Counted from the first letter of the stretch, positions 16,418-24,099 are shown. The stretch: DNA of 64,000 nucleotides from Kitasatospora sp. NBC_01287 (GCF_026340565.1 NZ_JAPEPB010000001.1:4378501-4442500), one strand, 5' to 3'. The notes: generated from the sequence alone by a model not told the origin. Made by a program: numbers and translations.

Positions 16418-17718
16418 ACGGTGGGGGTCAGGAAGACCTCCTGGCCCACCGCCCGGGCCAGCGCGGCCAACCGCTGCTCGGTCGGCCGCTCGGCGAGGGT
16501 GAAGCAGACCACGTTCAGCCGCACCGGTGCCAGCAACCGCAACCCGGCCAGGCCCGCCACCGCCTCGCCCAGCGCCCGCGCGCCGGCCACGCACCGCTCG
16601 ACGATCTCCTGGTGCCCGGCCCGCCCGTACGCCCGCAGCGTGAACCAGGCGGCCAGCGCGCGCAGCCGGTGCGAGTTCTCCGGGGTGAGGTGGACCAGGT
16701 CGGGCTCCGCGCCCCGCGCGACGCCCGGGCCCGCGGCCGGGGAGGGGCTCAGGTAGGCGGCGGAGTTGCGGAAGACCCGCGCCTGCAGGTCCTGGCGGCG
16801 GCTGAACTGCACCGCGCTGTCGTACGGGACGTTCAGCCACTTGTGCAGGTCGACGCAGATCGAGTCGGCCAGGTCCAGACCGTCGACCAGGTGCGCGTGG
16901 GCCGGGGAGAGCGCGGCGAAGGCCCCGAAGGCGGCGTCCACGTGCAGCCAGAAGTCGTGGCGCTCGCGCAGCGCGGCGATCGCCCGCAGGTCGTCGAAGT
17001 CGACGGTGTTGACCGTCCCGGCGTTGGCCACCACCACGCACGGGCCCGGCTGCCGGGCCAACTCGCGCTCCAGCGCGGCCACATCGACCGCCTCGCGCCC
17101 CGGCAGGGTCGCCACCGGCAGCAGCGCGCCGCGCCCCAGGCCCAGGATCGAGAGCCCCTTGGCGATGCTGGAGTGCGCCGCCCCCGACAGCACCCGCACC
17201 CGGCCGAGCGCGGCCACCCCGTCCTCGGCCGGGCTGACGCCCAGCCGCTCCCCCAGCCACTCGCGGGCGATCGCCAGGCCGACCGTGTTGGACATGGTGG
17301 CACCGCTGACCAGGGTGCCGTGCTGGGCCGCGGAGAGTCCGAAGCACGCGCGCAGCCAGCCCACGGTCTCCCGCTCCAGTTGCTGCCCCGCGGGGTCCAG
17401 CGAGGAGTTGGAGTTCTGGTCGAGCGTCGCCGTCAGCCAGTCCCCGGCCAGCGCGGCCGGCGTCACCCCGCCGGTGACGAAGCCGAGGTAGCGCGGCCCT
17501 GCGCTGCCCGACAGGCTCCCCTCCCAGCGCGCCGTGAACTCCGCCAGCGCGCCGCGCAGCCCGATGCCCGGCTCGGGCAGCGGCACCGGTGCGGGCGGCT
17601 CGCCCTCGGGCAGCACCGGCCGCCCGTCGAGCCCGGTCAGGAAGGCGGCGGCGTGCTGCCGCGCCTCCTCCAGCAACTGCGGCAACAGCTCCAGATCGGA
17701 CCTGAGTTGCGGGTGCAC
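16306..17718 (-). CDS. Pyridoxal-phosphate-dependent group II decarboxylase (aromatic-L-amino-acid decarboxylase-like)
   Basis: The 470-residue product has the fold-type I decarboxylase plan: GFVTGGVTPAALAGDWLTATLDQN near the N-terminus, TLVSGATMSNTVGLAIAREW, the PLP-stacking and phosphate region VLSGAAHSSIAKGLSILGLG, NAGTVNTVDFDDL, WLHVDAAFGAFAAL with the conserved Asp, and VDLHKWLNVPYDSAVQF with the Schiff-base lysine. It should decarboxylate an aromatic or acidic amino acid; the substrate is not predictable. GTG 17718 is chosen for the ideal AGGAGG six bases upstream. The open frame continues 224 codons further without conserved sequence. Confidence 0.88.
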   Translation of the reverse strand: MHPQLRSDLELLPQLLEEARQHAAAFLTGLDGRPVLPEGEPPAPVPLPEPGIGLRGALAEFTARWEGSLSGSAGPRYLGFVTGGVTPAALAGDWLTATLDQNSNSSLDPAGQQLERETVGWLRACFGLSAAQHGTLVSGATMSNTVGLAIAREWLGERLGVSPAEDGVAALGRVRVLSGAAHSSIAKGLSILGLGRGALLPVATLPGREAVDVAALERELARQPGPCVVVANAGTVNTVDFDDLRAIAALRERHDFWLHVDAAFGAFAALSPAHAHLVDGLDLADSICVDLHKWLNVPYDSAVQFSRRQDLQARVFRNSAAYLSPSPAAGPGVARGAEPDLVHLTPENSHRLRALAAWFTLRAYGRAGHQEIVERCVAGARALGEAVAGLAGLRLLAPVRLNVVCFTLAERPTEQRLAALARAVGQEVFLTPTVYQEVPALRAAFSNWRTTEDDVRRVVDALEPALAKAG

Positions 17719-17874
17719 CCGGAACCTCCTCGCTCGGCGGCCGAGCGGCCGCACGCCGACGCTACCGAGGCCTGGCCCACCCGTCCGGGGCCACTCGCGG
17801 GAAATTGGACCGTTCCGTTCCGCTCGCGGCGGCATAATCGTGCGGGAACCCACCAGTCCTGGAGGTACCGGCCC

Positions 17875-18339
17875 ATGAAGCTGGCAGAGGCCCTGACCTT
17901 GCGTGCGGACGCCGTCCGCCGTGTCGAGCAGTTGCGCGCCCGCGTCGTGGGCAGCGCCCGCTTCCAGGAGGGCGAGGAGCCCGCCGAGGACGCCGCCGAA
18001 CTCCTCACCCAGTGCGGCGAGGTGCTGGACGAGCTGGAGTCGCTGATCCGTCGGATCAACCGGACCAACTCCACCGCGGTGGTCGAGGGCGGCGGCAGCC
18101 TCACCGACGCGCTGGCCCGGCGCGACGTGCTGCGGCTGCGCCACTCGGTGCTCACCAGCGCGGCGGACGCGGCCGTCGGGCAGCGCGGCGCCGTGCGGCA
18201 GCTGCGCTCCGAGCTGCGGATGCTCTCCGCCGTGCCGGTCGCGCAGCTGCGCACCCAGGCCGACCAGGTCGCCCGGGAGCTGCGCGAACTCGACGTCCGG
18301 ATCCAGCGGACCAACTGGGAGGTCGACCTGGTCGACTGA
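17875..18339 (+). CDS. DIP1984 family protein
   Basis: The 154-residue, mostly helical coiled-coil-like protein has the conserved opening MKLAEALTLRADAVRRVEQLRARV, an IRRINRTNSTA core, LARRDVLRLRHSVLTSAAD, and LRELDVRIQRTNWEVDL at the C-terminus. These are the marks of DIP1984/septicolysin-like proteins, whose function is not established. A GGAGGT ribosome site and a CATAAT -10-like box (17833-17838) precede the ATG. A structured, tRNA-arm-like sequence follows the stop, which may be a partner RNA. Confidence 0.85.
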   Translation: MKLAEALTLRADAVRRVEQLRARVVGSARFQEGEEPAEDAAELLTQCGEVLDELESLIRRINRTNSTAVVEGGGSLTDALARRDVLRLRHSVLTSAADAAVGQRGAVRQLRSELRMLSAVPVAQLRTQADQVARELRELDVRIQRTNWEVDLVD

Positions 18340-18475
18340 CCGGAACAGGGCTGCGCTGTGGAGCAGGTAGCCGTACACGGAGGCGTGCACAGCCGCGGCC
18401 GGCGGTGAAACCGGCCACTGGCGCGCGAAGAGCAGCGCAGGGGTTCGATTCCCCGGTGACCGAGCAGCTCAGCAC
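18340..18475 (+). ncRNA. Candidate structured RNA with a tRNA-like T-arm
   Basis: No reading frame is convincing here, but base-pairing is dense. GCTGTG pairs with CACAGC (18355-18360/18388-18393) enclosing a CACG/CGTG hairpin. GGCCGG pairs with CCGGCC (18397-18402/18411-18416). CTGCGCT can pair with AGCGCAG (18351-18357/18434-18440). GGGG-TTCGATT-CCCC (about 18440-18454) is an exact T-stem-loop as in tRNAs. No full acceptor/D/anticodon set can be drawn, so it is not a normal tRNA. A Y-RNA-like or other tRNA-mimic RNA linked to the DIP1984 gene is one possibility; a decayed tRNA is another. Confidence 0.4.
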
Positions 18476-18570
18476 CGCGCACAGGTGATCGCGCACAGCG
18501 CACAGCACACCACCACGTGCAGATCCGTGACGGCGAGGGCGGGTTCGGGGATTCCACAGCGCGGCACCTG

Positions 18571-18625
18571 CCGCTTGTCAGCTGCTTGTCCGCTGCCTGT
18601 CCACTGCTTGTCCACTGCTTTCCGG
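18571..18625. repeat. Five 11-bp direct repeats (CTGCTTGTCCA type)
   Basis: Consecutive units CCGCTTGTCAG, CTGCTTGTCCG, CTGCCTGTCCA, CTGCTTGTCCA and CTGCTTTCCGG stand 35-90 bases upstream of the methyltransferase-like gene. The period of 11 is close to one helical turn, so all copies face the same side of the DNA, as in a multi-site regulator target. Confidence 0.6.
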
Positions 18626-18659
18626 CATGACCTACCACCGCACGCGGAGGGAACCGAAG

Positions 18660-19346
18660 ATGTCCGAAGCACCCACCAGGGACCAGGCGGCCGAGGCCGT
18701 CGTGCTCGACCGGCGCGAAGGCCCGTACGGCGAGGTGGTGCTGCGCCGGCGGGGCGCGGACCACGAGATCATCGCCAACGGCTGCTTCCTGATGGACACC
18801 GCCGACGGGCGCTCGGAGCGGCTGCTGGTCGACGCCGCGCTGGACCGGCTGACCGCCGAGCACCCCGCGGTGCTGATCGGCGGCCTCGGCGTGGGCTTCT
18901 CGCTCGCGCACGCGGCGGCCCAGCCGCGCTGGGGGCGGATCGCGGTGGCCGAACGGGAGTCGGCGATCATCGACTGGCACCGCGGTGGGCCGCTGGCCGC
19001 GATCTCGGGCGCGGCGCTGGCCGATCCCCGGGTGGCCGTGCTGCACACCGACCTGGTCGCCTACCTGGCCACCACCGAGGACCGCTACGACGCCCTCTGC
19101 CTGGACATCGACAACGGCCCCGACTGGACGGTCACCGAGGCGAACGCCGGCCTCTACGGCCCCGCCGGCCTGGCCGCGGCCCGGGCCCGGCTGAATCCGG
19201 GCGGCATCCTCGCGGTCTGGAGCGCGCAGCCCTCACCCGCCTTCGAAGCCGCCCTGCGCGCGGCCGACTTCACCGAGGTGCGCACCCTGGAGATCGCGGT
19301 CAGCCGCGGCGTGCCGGACGTGGTGCACCTGGCCCGCCGCGCCTGA
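18660..19346 (+). CDS. Spermidine-synthase-like SAM-fold protein
   Basis: The 228-residue product has the spermine/spermidine synthase-like Rossmann methyltransferase core: GEVVLRRRGADHEIIANGCFLMDT, then ERLLVDAALDRL, the nucleotide motif VLIGGLGVGFSLAHA, RIAVAERESAIIDWHR for the acidic strand, VAVLHTDLVAYL, and YDALCLDIDNGPDW with the catalytic-site aspartates. The orphan members of this group in actinomycetes have no known substrate; aminopropyl transfer is not assured. The ATG at 18660 follows GGAGGG. The gene is convergent with the enoyl-CoA isomerase-like gene 22 bases away. Confidence 0.8.
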   Translation: MSEAPTRDQAAEAVVLDRREGPYGEVVLRRRGADHEIIANGCFLMDTADGRSERLLVDAALDRLTAEHPAVLIGGLGVGFSLAHAAAQPRWGRIAVAERESAIIDWHRGGPLAAISGAALADPRVAVLHTDLVAYLATTEDRYDALCLDIDNGPDWTVTEANAGLYGPAGLAAARARLNPGGILAVWSAQPSPAFEAALRAADFTEVRTLEIAVSRGVPDVVHLARRA

Positions 19347-19368
19347 CCATACGTCAGCGACTGTTCGT

Positions 19369-20037
19369 TCAGGCCACGGTGGGGGTGCGCAGCGAGGCGA
19401 GGGCCTCCGCGTAGAGGGCCTCCTTGATCTCGGCCCGCACCGGCTTGCTCTTGGCGGCCAGCGGGCGGGCCAGCTCCACCGCGGCGGCGGTCAGCTCCTC
19501 GGCGTCCGCCACCGCCTGAACGATGCCGGCGGCGAGCGCCTGGGCACCGCCGTAGCGGCGGCCGAAGGTCATCAGCTCGTGCGCGGTCTGCGGGGCCAGC
19601 CGGGCCCGGATCAGGTCCGACATGCCGCGCTGGAAGGGCAGGTCGAGGTCGACCTCGGGCAGGCAGAAGAAGCCCCGGTCCGCGCGCATCACCCGGGCGT
19701 CGTGGGCCAGCGCCCACATCGCGCCCGCGGCGAAGGTGTGCCCGTTGAGCGCGGCGACGGTGACCACCGGCGAGGCCAGGGTGCGGGCCAGCAGGACGTG
19801 CACCCGGTCCAGGTAGGCCGCGTACTGGTCGCCGTGGCTCAGCAGCCAGTCCAGGTCGAGGCCGGTGGACCAGAACTTGCCGCCGCCCGCCGTGACCAGC
19901 GCGCGGGGACCGGTCGCGGCCTCCACCTCGTCGAGCGCCGACTCCACCGCGGCCAGCCAGTCGGGGTGGAAGCGGTTCTCGTCGTCCGCGTCGAGGCGCA
20001 GGACGAAGACCTCGCCGTCGCGGTCCAGCTCGGGCAT
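19369..20037 (-). CDS. Enoyl-CoA hydratase/isomerase family protein
   Basis: The 222-residue crotonase-fold protein has the substrate loop KFWSTGLDLDWL, the oxyanion-hole segment NGHTFAAGAMWALAHDARV, and FFCLPEVDLDLPF, whose Glu is the single catalytic acid of delta3-delta2-enoyl-CoA isomerases; the second hydratase Glu position (in AAGAMWAL) is not acidic. Isomerase rather than hydratase activity is therefore inferred. ATG 20037 has AGGAG seven bases upstream. It lies 95 bases downstream of the fatty-acyl-AMP ligase on the same strand and is probably the last gene of the acyl-carrier cassette. Confidence 0.85.
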   Translation of the reverse strand: MPELDRDGEVFVLRLDADDENRFHPDWLAAVESALDEVEAATGPRALVTAGGGKFWSTGLDLDWLLSHGDQYAAYLDRVHVLLARTLASPVVTVAALNGHTFAAGAMWALAHDARVMRADRGFFCLPEVDLDLPFQRGMSDLIRARLAPQTAHELMTFGRRYGGAQALAAGIVQAVADAEELTAAAVELARPLAAKSKPVRAEIKEALYAEALASLRTPTVA

Positions 20038-20132
20038 GTGGGTGCTCCTGTCGGCCAAGGGGTGGGTGGGGCGGGGGTGGGGCGGGGGTGCTGCGGGCGG
20101 GTTGCGGGGCCGGGTCGCGGAGGGCGGCGCGG

Positions 20133-21743
20133 TCAGGGCCGGTGCGGCGGCGGGTCCAGCGTCAGCCCTGTGAGCTCACCGGCCTGGTAGGCCGCCGCGA
20201 TCGCCCGCCGCTGCAGCTTGCCGCTGCTGGTCCTGGGCAACTGGCCGGGGCGCAGGTAGTGCACGTCCTCGGCCCGCACCGTGACGCCGATGGTGGTGAC
20301 CAGGTGCTCGACGATCCTCGCGCGGCTGCCCGCGATGTCCTCGCGCGCCTCGCGCTCCACCTCGGTCAGCACCACGATCACCCCGTCGATCTGGGCCACC
20401 GCCGTCCGACCGTCGCGGACGAACGGGAGCTGCTCCAGGGCCTGTTCGAAGTCGGCGGCGAACAGGCTCTGACCGTTGACCTTGATCCGGTCGCTGATCC
20501 GGCCGGTGATGAAGAGCTCACCGCCGTCCAGGAAGCCGATGTCACCGGTGGCGTACCAGCCCTCCGCCGCGGCCAGCGGGAGCGGCTGGTCGAAGTAGCC
20601 CGTGGCCAGGGTGCCGCCGGCCAGCTCGACCTCGCCCAACTCGCGTTCCCCGCACGGGCGTCCGTGCTCGTCGCGGAGCCGGGCGGTGAACTCCGCCAGC
20701 ACCGGGCCCACCGAGATGGCCGGCACCCCCGACGGCGCGTCCACCACCCGGATCTCGCTGCCCACCGGGCGGCTGGCGACCAGCAGCACCGCCTCCGCCA
20801 TGCCGTAGCAGGGCATGAAGACGTCGCGCCGCAGCCCGGCCGGTGCCATCAGGTCCAGGAAGGCGTTCAGGTTGGGCAGGTTGATCGGCTCGCTGCCGAG
20901 GTAGATCGAGCGCAGCCCCGACAGGTCGAGTTCGGCGAGTTCCTCCGGGTCGAGGTCCTGCATCAGCTTGAGCGAGTAGTCCACCGCGAAGTTGGGGATC
21001 ACCGTGCCGATCACGTGCTCCCGCGCCATCTGCTCCCACCAGCCGCGCGGGTCGAAGAGGAAGGTCACCGGCTCGGCGAGCAGCAGGTCGCAGCCGATCG
21101 CGAAGCAGGAGAGCAGCCCGCCGACCAGGCCCATGTCGTGGTAGAGCGGCAGCCAGCTGCTGACCCGCTCCTGCGGCGCCCGGCCGTCGGTGCGAGTGAT
21201 CATGGCCAGGTTGGCCCGGAGCCGGTCCTGGCGCACCGGTATCCCCTTGGGGAAGGAGGTCGAGCCGGAGGAGAACTGGACGAAGGCCAGTTCGTCGTCG
21301 GCCGGGGTGCGCAGCCGGGCCCCCGGCGTGGTCGTCCCCGCGGGCGGCAGCGGCAGTGGCAGCGCCCCCGTCGGCAGGTCCAGGCCGGCCAGGGTCGGGA
21401 CCAGCAGGATCCGGGCCGCCGTGAAGTCCCCGGCGATCCGGGCGAGGAACTCCTGGTAGGCGTCCCGGGGTTGGTTCAGCACGTACGGCTTGACCGAGAG
21501 CGGCACCGCGCCGATCTCCATCAGGCCGAGGAAGGCGAAGACCACCGCGGCGCTGGTCTCGAACGGGAAGAGCACCCGGGTGCCCGGCTCGATCCCCTGC
21601 GCCCGGAAGAAGTCCGCGTAGCCGGCCACCTGCTCGGGGAAGTCCCGGTAGGCGGTGAACTCCGGCCGCTCGCCGAACTTCTCGTACAGGTGCAGGCCCC
21701 GCTCGGGCGGGCACTGCTGGTTGCGCTGGATGTGCTCAAGCAC
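20133..21743 (-). CDS. Fatty-acyl-AMP ligase (FAAL-like adenylate-forming enzyme)
   Basis: The 536-residue product carries FVQFSSGSTSFPKG (P-loop, A3), WLPLYHDMGLVGG, YLGSEPIN, CYGMAEAVLLV (A5), YATGDIGFL (A7), GRISDRIKVNGQSLF (A8 hinge) and PRTSSGKLQRRAI with the A10 lysine. LPLYHDMGL and MAEA are characteristic of FAAL/FadD32-like enzymes that activate fatty acids as acyl-adenylates and transfer them to an ACP rather than CoA. GTG 21743 is preferred because AGGAGAGGG lies seven bases upstream; ATG 21782 in the same frame has none. The gene starts about 50 bases after the thioesterase stop in the same operon. Confidence 0.88.
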   Translation of the reverse strand: MLEHIQRNQQCPPERGLHLYEKFGERPEFTAYRDFPEQVAGYADFFRAQGIEPGTRVLFPFETSAAVVFAFLGLMEIGAVPLSVKPYVLNQPRDAYQEFLARIAGDFTAARILLVPTLAGLDLPTGALPLPLPPAGTTTPGARLRTPADDELAFVQFSSGSTSFPKGIPVRQDRLRANLAMITRTDGRAPQERVSSWLPLYHDMGLVGGLLSCFAIGCDLLLAEPVTFLFDPRGWWEQMAREHVIGTVIPNFAVDYSLKLMQDLDPEELAELDLSGLRSIYLGSEPINLPNLNAFLDLMAPAGLRRDVFMPCYGMAEAVLLVASRPVGSEIRVVDAPSGVPAISVGPVLAEFTARLRDEHGRPCGERELGEVELAGGTLATGYFDQPLPLAAAEGWYATGDIGFLDGGELFITGRISDRIKVNGQSLFAADFEQALEQLPFVRDGRTAVAQIDGVIVVLTEVEREAREDIAGSRARIVEHLVTTIGVTVRAEDVHYLRPGQLPRTSSGKLQRRAIAAAYQAGELTGLTLDPPPHRP

Positions 21744-21783
21744 CGCTGGACCCTCTCCTGGCCGCTGTTCGGCGGCCCGCATC

Positions 21784-21798
21784 TTGACGGACGGTCAA
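21784..21798. promoter_or_regulatory. TTGACGGACGGTCA palindrome before the FAAL gene
   Basis: TTGAC-GGACG-GTCAA is a perfect 5-bp-arm inverted repeat overlapping the thioesterase stop. It matches the motif at 23953-23966 at 13 of 14 positions (TTGACGGACNGTCA), suggesting a shared cassette regulator. Confidence 0.45.
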
Positions 21799-22217
21799 CT
21801 CACCGCGGCCGCGGCCGCCAGGAAGTCCTGCAGCGTCACCAGGCAGCGCTGCTCGGCGTCCAGGAAGGCCACCGTGACCAGCGCGTCCACCGCCGGGTCC
21901 GCCGCTCCGGGCAGGTGGACGCGCTGGCGGAACCGGGCCCGGAAGGTGAGGCCGTCCTCCTCGAACTCCTCCTCGCCCGGCTCGTCGAGCAGGGTGGTGA
22001 CCTCGACCTGGCCGCGCGGGATCTCGGCCCGGTAGTCGATCTCGGTGCGGGCGACCACGGCGATCAGCCGCTCGCCGTGCACCAGGCCCTGCCGGGTGAG
22101 CCAGTCCCAGCGCCCGGCCTCCAGGTATTCGAGCGCGACCGCGTTGTTCACGTGGCCCAGCGCGTCGAGGTCATTGGGGCGCACCGGCAGGGTCAGCCGT
22201 GTTTCGCCGAAGTACAT
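21795..22217 (-). CDS. Hotdog-fold acyl thioesterase (YbgC/4HBT type)
   Basis: The 140-residue product has the 4-hydroxybenzoyl-CoA thioesterase motif RPNDLDALGHVNNAVALEYLEAGRWDWL with Asp18 and His22, then ARTEIDYRAEIPRGQVEV. It would hydrolyse acyl-CoA or acyl-ACP; related hotdog proteins in isonitrile-lipid clusters catalyse other acyl-ACP chemistry, so release is the likely but not only role. Its start overlaps the end of the phosphopantetheinyl transferase gene by 47 bases, implying translational coupling within the acyl-carrier operon. Confidence 0.85.
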   Translation of the reverse strand: MYFGETRLTLPVRPNDLDALGHVNNAVALEYLEAGRWDWLTRQGLVHGERLIAVVARTEIDYRAEIPRGQVEVTTLLDEPGEEEFEEDGLTFRARFRQRVHLPGAADPAVDALVTVAFLDAEQRCLVTLQDFLAAAAAVS

Positions 22218-22647
22218 GTCGGACCGCCCGATCGATCGTGTTGCGGAAACGGTTCGCCCGGCCGGCCGTACCGGTGACCAGGACCACGGCGGAGACGAAG
22301 CCGCCGCTGTGCGAGAGGGAGACGCTCACCTGCGGCCGGCGGTGCGCCAGTTCGTCGGCCAAGGCGCCGCGGAGCCGGAAGCCCGGGGCGCCCCGCCCGT
22401 CGTGCACCAGCTCCGCGTCCGTCCAGAACCACGGCCGCGCGGTCGGCGGGAGGGCCTTGAAGAGCGCCTCCTTCGCCGCGAAACCGCCCGCCAGGCTCTG
22501 CGGCGGCACCGCGGAGGCGGCGAAGTGCCGCAGCTCCGCGGCGGTGAAGAAGACCTCGGGCGCGCTCAGCGCCGCGGCTGCCGCCACCTCGCTGACCAGT
22601 TGGAGGTCGTGCCCCAGGCCGATCAGCTCCCGACGAGATCCAGCCAA
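22171..22647 (-). CDS. Holo-[ACP] synthase-type 4'-phosphopantetheinyl transferase
   Basis: The product (about 158 residues) has the AcpS-like pattern ELIGLGHDLQLVSEV (the Asp is a metal ligand), FFTAAELRHF, SLAGGFAAKEALFKALP (FxxKEA with the second metal Glu) and VSVSLSHSGGFVSAVVLV. It should transfer phosphopantetheine from CoA to the serine of the ACP encoded two genes upstream. The start is uncertain: no ATG or GTG lies at the conserved N-terminus, and TTG 22647, inside the end of the diiron gene and preceded by GAGG, is the best candidate; a CTG at ELIG is an alternative. It overlaps both neighbours. Confidence 0.82.
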   Translation of the reverse strand: MAGSRRELIGLGHDLQLVSEVAAAAALSAPEVFFTAAELRHFAASAVPPQSLAGGFAAKEALFKALPPTARPWFWTDAELVHDGRGAPGFRLRGALADELAHRRPQVSVSLSHSGGFVSAVVLVTGTAGRANRFRNTIDRAVRHVLRRNTADPAGAPQ

Positions 22648-23603
22648 GTGTCCTCGACCTCGTCGCGGGAGTGGACCTCGATCCCGGTGATCTTCTTCAG
22701 GGCGCCGCAGATCAGCTGCTCCTTCTTCTCCAGCGCCTCGGGACGGTAGTCGGTCTCCGCGGTGTCGAGGTGGTCCCACCAGTTCACGTGGGTGCCGCGG
22801 TCCTCCTTCTGCTCCCGGGCGCTGCCCTGCAGCTCGCCGTCCTCGCGCAGGAAGAGGTGCGCCACCGCGAAGGCGTCCTTGGCGTGGTACTCGCCGCTGT
22901 CCACCAGTGCCTTGGCGAAGGAGATGAAGTAGTTGCGGTGCTGGATCTCGTCGGCCGCCACCTGCTTGAAGATCCGGCGCAGGCCCGGGTCCTGGACGAC
23001 CTGCTGGCACTGCCCGTAGTTGACCGCGGCCGTGATCTCGGAGATCGCGAGCAGCATCAGGGTGCGCAGCATGTCGTCGTCGGGGAAGACCTGGCGGAAG
23101 GCGATGAAGGTCTCGTCCGAGATCGGCTCCATCCCGCTGAGGTCGGCGAGCCGGTTGAAGACCGTCTCGTGGTGCGCCTCTTCCTCGTTCCAGTAGCGGC
23201 TCCAGGTGCCGCAGGCCTCCATGATCGAGGCGACCGCCGGGTTCGTCCCCTGCCAGCGGCGGCACTCCGCCTCCGCCTGGCGCTCCAGCCGGTCGGCGCC
23301 CGGCTTGGTGGTCAGCTCGGCCCGGCCGGCGTTCCAGACCAGGTTGCGGTCGATCGGCGTCAGCGCGTCCAGGTCGACGTCGGCCAGCAGCTCGACGACG
23401 CTCCAGCGGCGTGACTCGTGCAGACGCTGCTGCTCCCAGGTCACGTCGACCAGGGACATGCCGCGCTCGGTCACCGCGTCGTAGAGGTCGGTGATGATGG
23501 CGGGCGGCGCGGTGGCGGCGTTCCGCGCACCGCCGCTCGCGGCTCCGGCACTCGTGGCCTCGGCATTGGTGGCCTCGGCACTCGTGGCTTCGACGATGCT
23601 CAT
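22623..23603 (-). CDS. Soluble diiron protein, acyl-ACP desaturase-like
   Basis: The 326-residue product begins with an EATSAEATNAEAT low-complexity tail and then matches the ferritin-like plan of soluble acyl-ACP desaturases: WNEEEAHHETVF (E142xxH145), Glu189 in AISEITAAVNYG, and AADEIQH (E219xxH222), the same order and spacing as EENRH ... E ... AADEKRH in plant-type desaturases. The first iron-ligand Glu is less clear. It is expected to use a diiron centre and O2 to desaturate, hydroxylate or otherwise oxidise a chain held on the ACP encoded immediately upstream (ATGA overlap). AurF-like N-oxygenase chemistry is a less likely alternative. Confidence 0.78.
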   Translation of the reverse strand: MSIVEATSAEATNAEATSAGAASGGARNAATAPPAIITDLYDAVTERGMSLVDVTWEQQRLHESRRWSVVELLADVDLDALTPIDRNLVWNAGRAELTTKPGADRLERQAEAECRRWQGTNPAVASIMEACGTWSRYWNEEEAHHETVFNRLADLSGMEPISDETFIAFRQVFPDDDMLRTLMLLAISEITAAVNYGQCQQVVQDPGLRRIFKQVAADEIQHRNYFISFAKALVDSGEYHAKDAFAVAHLFLREDGELQGSAREQKEDRGTHVNWWDHLDTAETDYRPEALEKKEQLICGALKKITGIEVHSRDEVEDTWLDLVGS

Positions 23604-23893
23604 CCGGCCGCCTCCTGCTGCCGCTCGAACTCCTCCAGGAAGACCTTCAGCACCGCCGCCGTCGACGTGTCGAGCGGCAGCGCGGGCAGTCGCACCCGCA
23701 CGCCGTAGTCCTTGCGGAGCGCGTTCGCGGTCCGGGCGAACGCCTCCATGAGATCGATGCTGTTCGTCATTTTCGGGCTGCGGCCGATCACCGCGGCCAA
23801 CGTCACGTCATCGGAGAACAGTTGCTCGTCTGTGAGGCCCGCATACTCGGCGAACTTCTGCCGAATGTAGGCCTCCACCCCCTGGGTCACCAT
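23600..23893 (-). CDS. Acyl carrier protein
   Basis: The 97-residue acidic helical protein has the attachment motif MTNSIDLMEAF with Ser45 at the phosphopantetheine position (usual DSLDLxE, here NSIDLME) and a C-terminal TAAVLKVFLEEFE helix. The Asp before Ser is replaced by Asn, unusual for fatty-acid-synthase ACPs, and the linker between helices is longer, so it is a dedicated carrier rather than a housekeeping ACP. ATG 23893 is chosen; an in-frame ATG at 23944 would add a non-conserved stretch across the promoter. It is the first gene of the operon and overlaps the diiron gene by four bases. Confidence 0.8.
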   Translation of the reverse strand: MVTQGVEAYIRQKFAEYAGLTDEQLFSDDVTLAAVIGRSPKMTNSIDLMEAFARTANALRKDYGVRVRLPALPLDTSTAAVLKVFLEEFERQQEAAG

Positions 23894-23901
23894 GCTGCAG
23901 A

Positions 23902-23930
23902 ACGATACCGTCGCCGACACCACTCGCCAA
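23902..23930 (-). promoter_or_regulatory. Promoter of the acyl-carrier operon
   Basis: On the minus strand TTGGCG and TATCGT are separated by exactly 17 bases, with the ATG eight bases after the -10, implying a near-leaderless transcript that covers ACP, diiron, PPTase, thioesterase and FAAL. Confidence 0.5.
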
Positions 23931-23952
23931 GTGGGGATTCTCACATGGGCAG

Positions 23953-23967
23953 TTGACGGACCGTCAG
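23953..23967. promoter_or_regulatory. TTGACGGACCGTCA palindrome upstream of the ACP gene
   Basis: TGACGG-A-CCGTCA is a perfect inverted repeat 23 bases upstream of the -35 box of the ACP promoter, near-identical to 21784-21797. The rest of the 23970-24099 gap is comparatively AT-rich and shows no gene. Confidence 0.5.
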
Positions 23968-24099
23968 ATATTTATCCGAGCTGATGTCAATGGCACTGTG
24001 TTAACTTGAGGTGAAAAGCATCCACCCTCGGCCGCGCACCGGGGCAACTGAATGGCCGTCAAGTCGAGTGCCAATTGCTTTCCGTCGACTTTCCGCATG

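Noticed and set aside
14941..18339. A 1132-codon plus-strand frame and an 803-codon minus-strand frame covering the MFS and decarboxylase genes
   Set aside because: Both are Arg/Gly/Ala/Pro-rich shadow frames; only the last 155 codons of the plus frame (DIP1984) are real.
18340..18475. A normal tRNA gene at the T-arm-like sequence
   Set aside because: No matching acceptor stem, D-arm and anticodon arm can be placed around the T-arm.
20088..22277. Plus-strand 729-codon frame opposite the FAAL and thioesterase genes
   Set aside because: His/Gln/Arg-rich antisense product. The minus-strand genes have clear catalytic motifs and ribosome sites.
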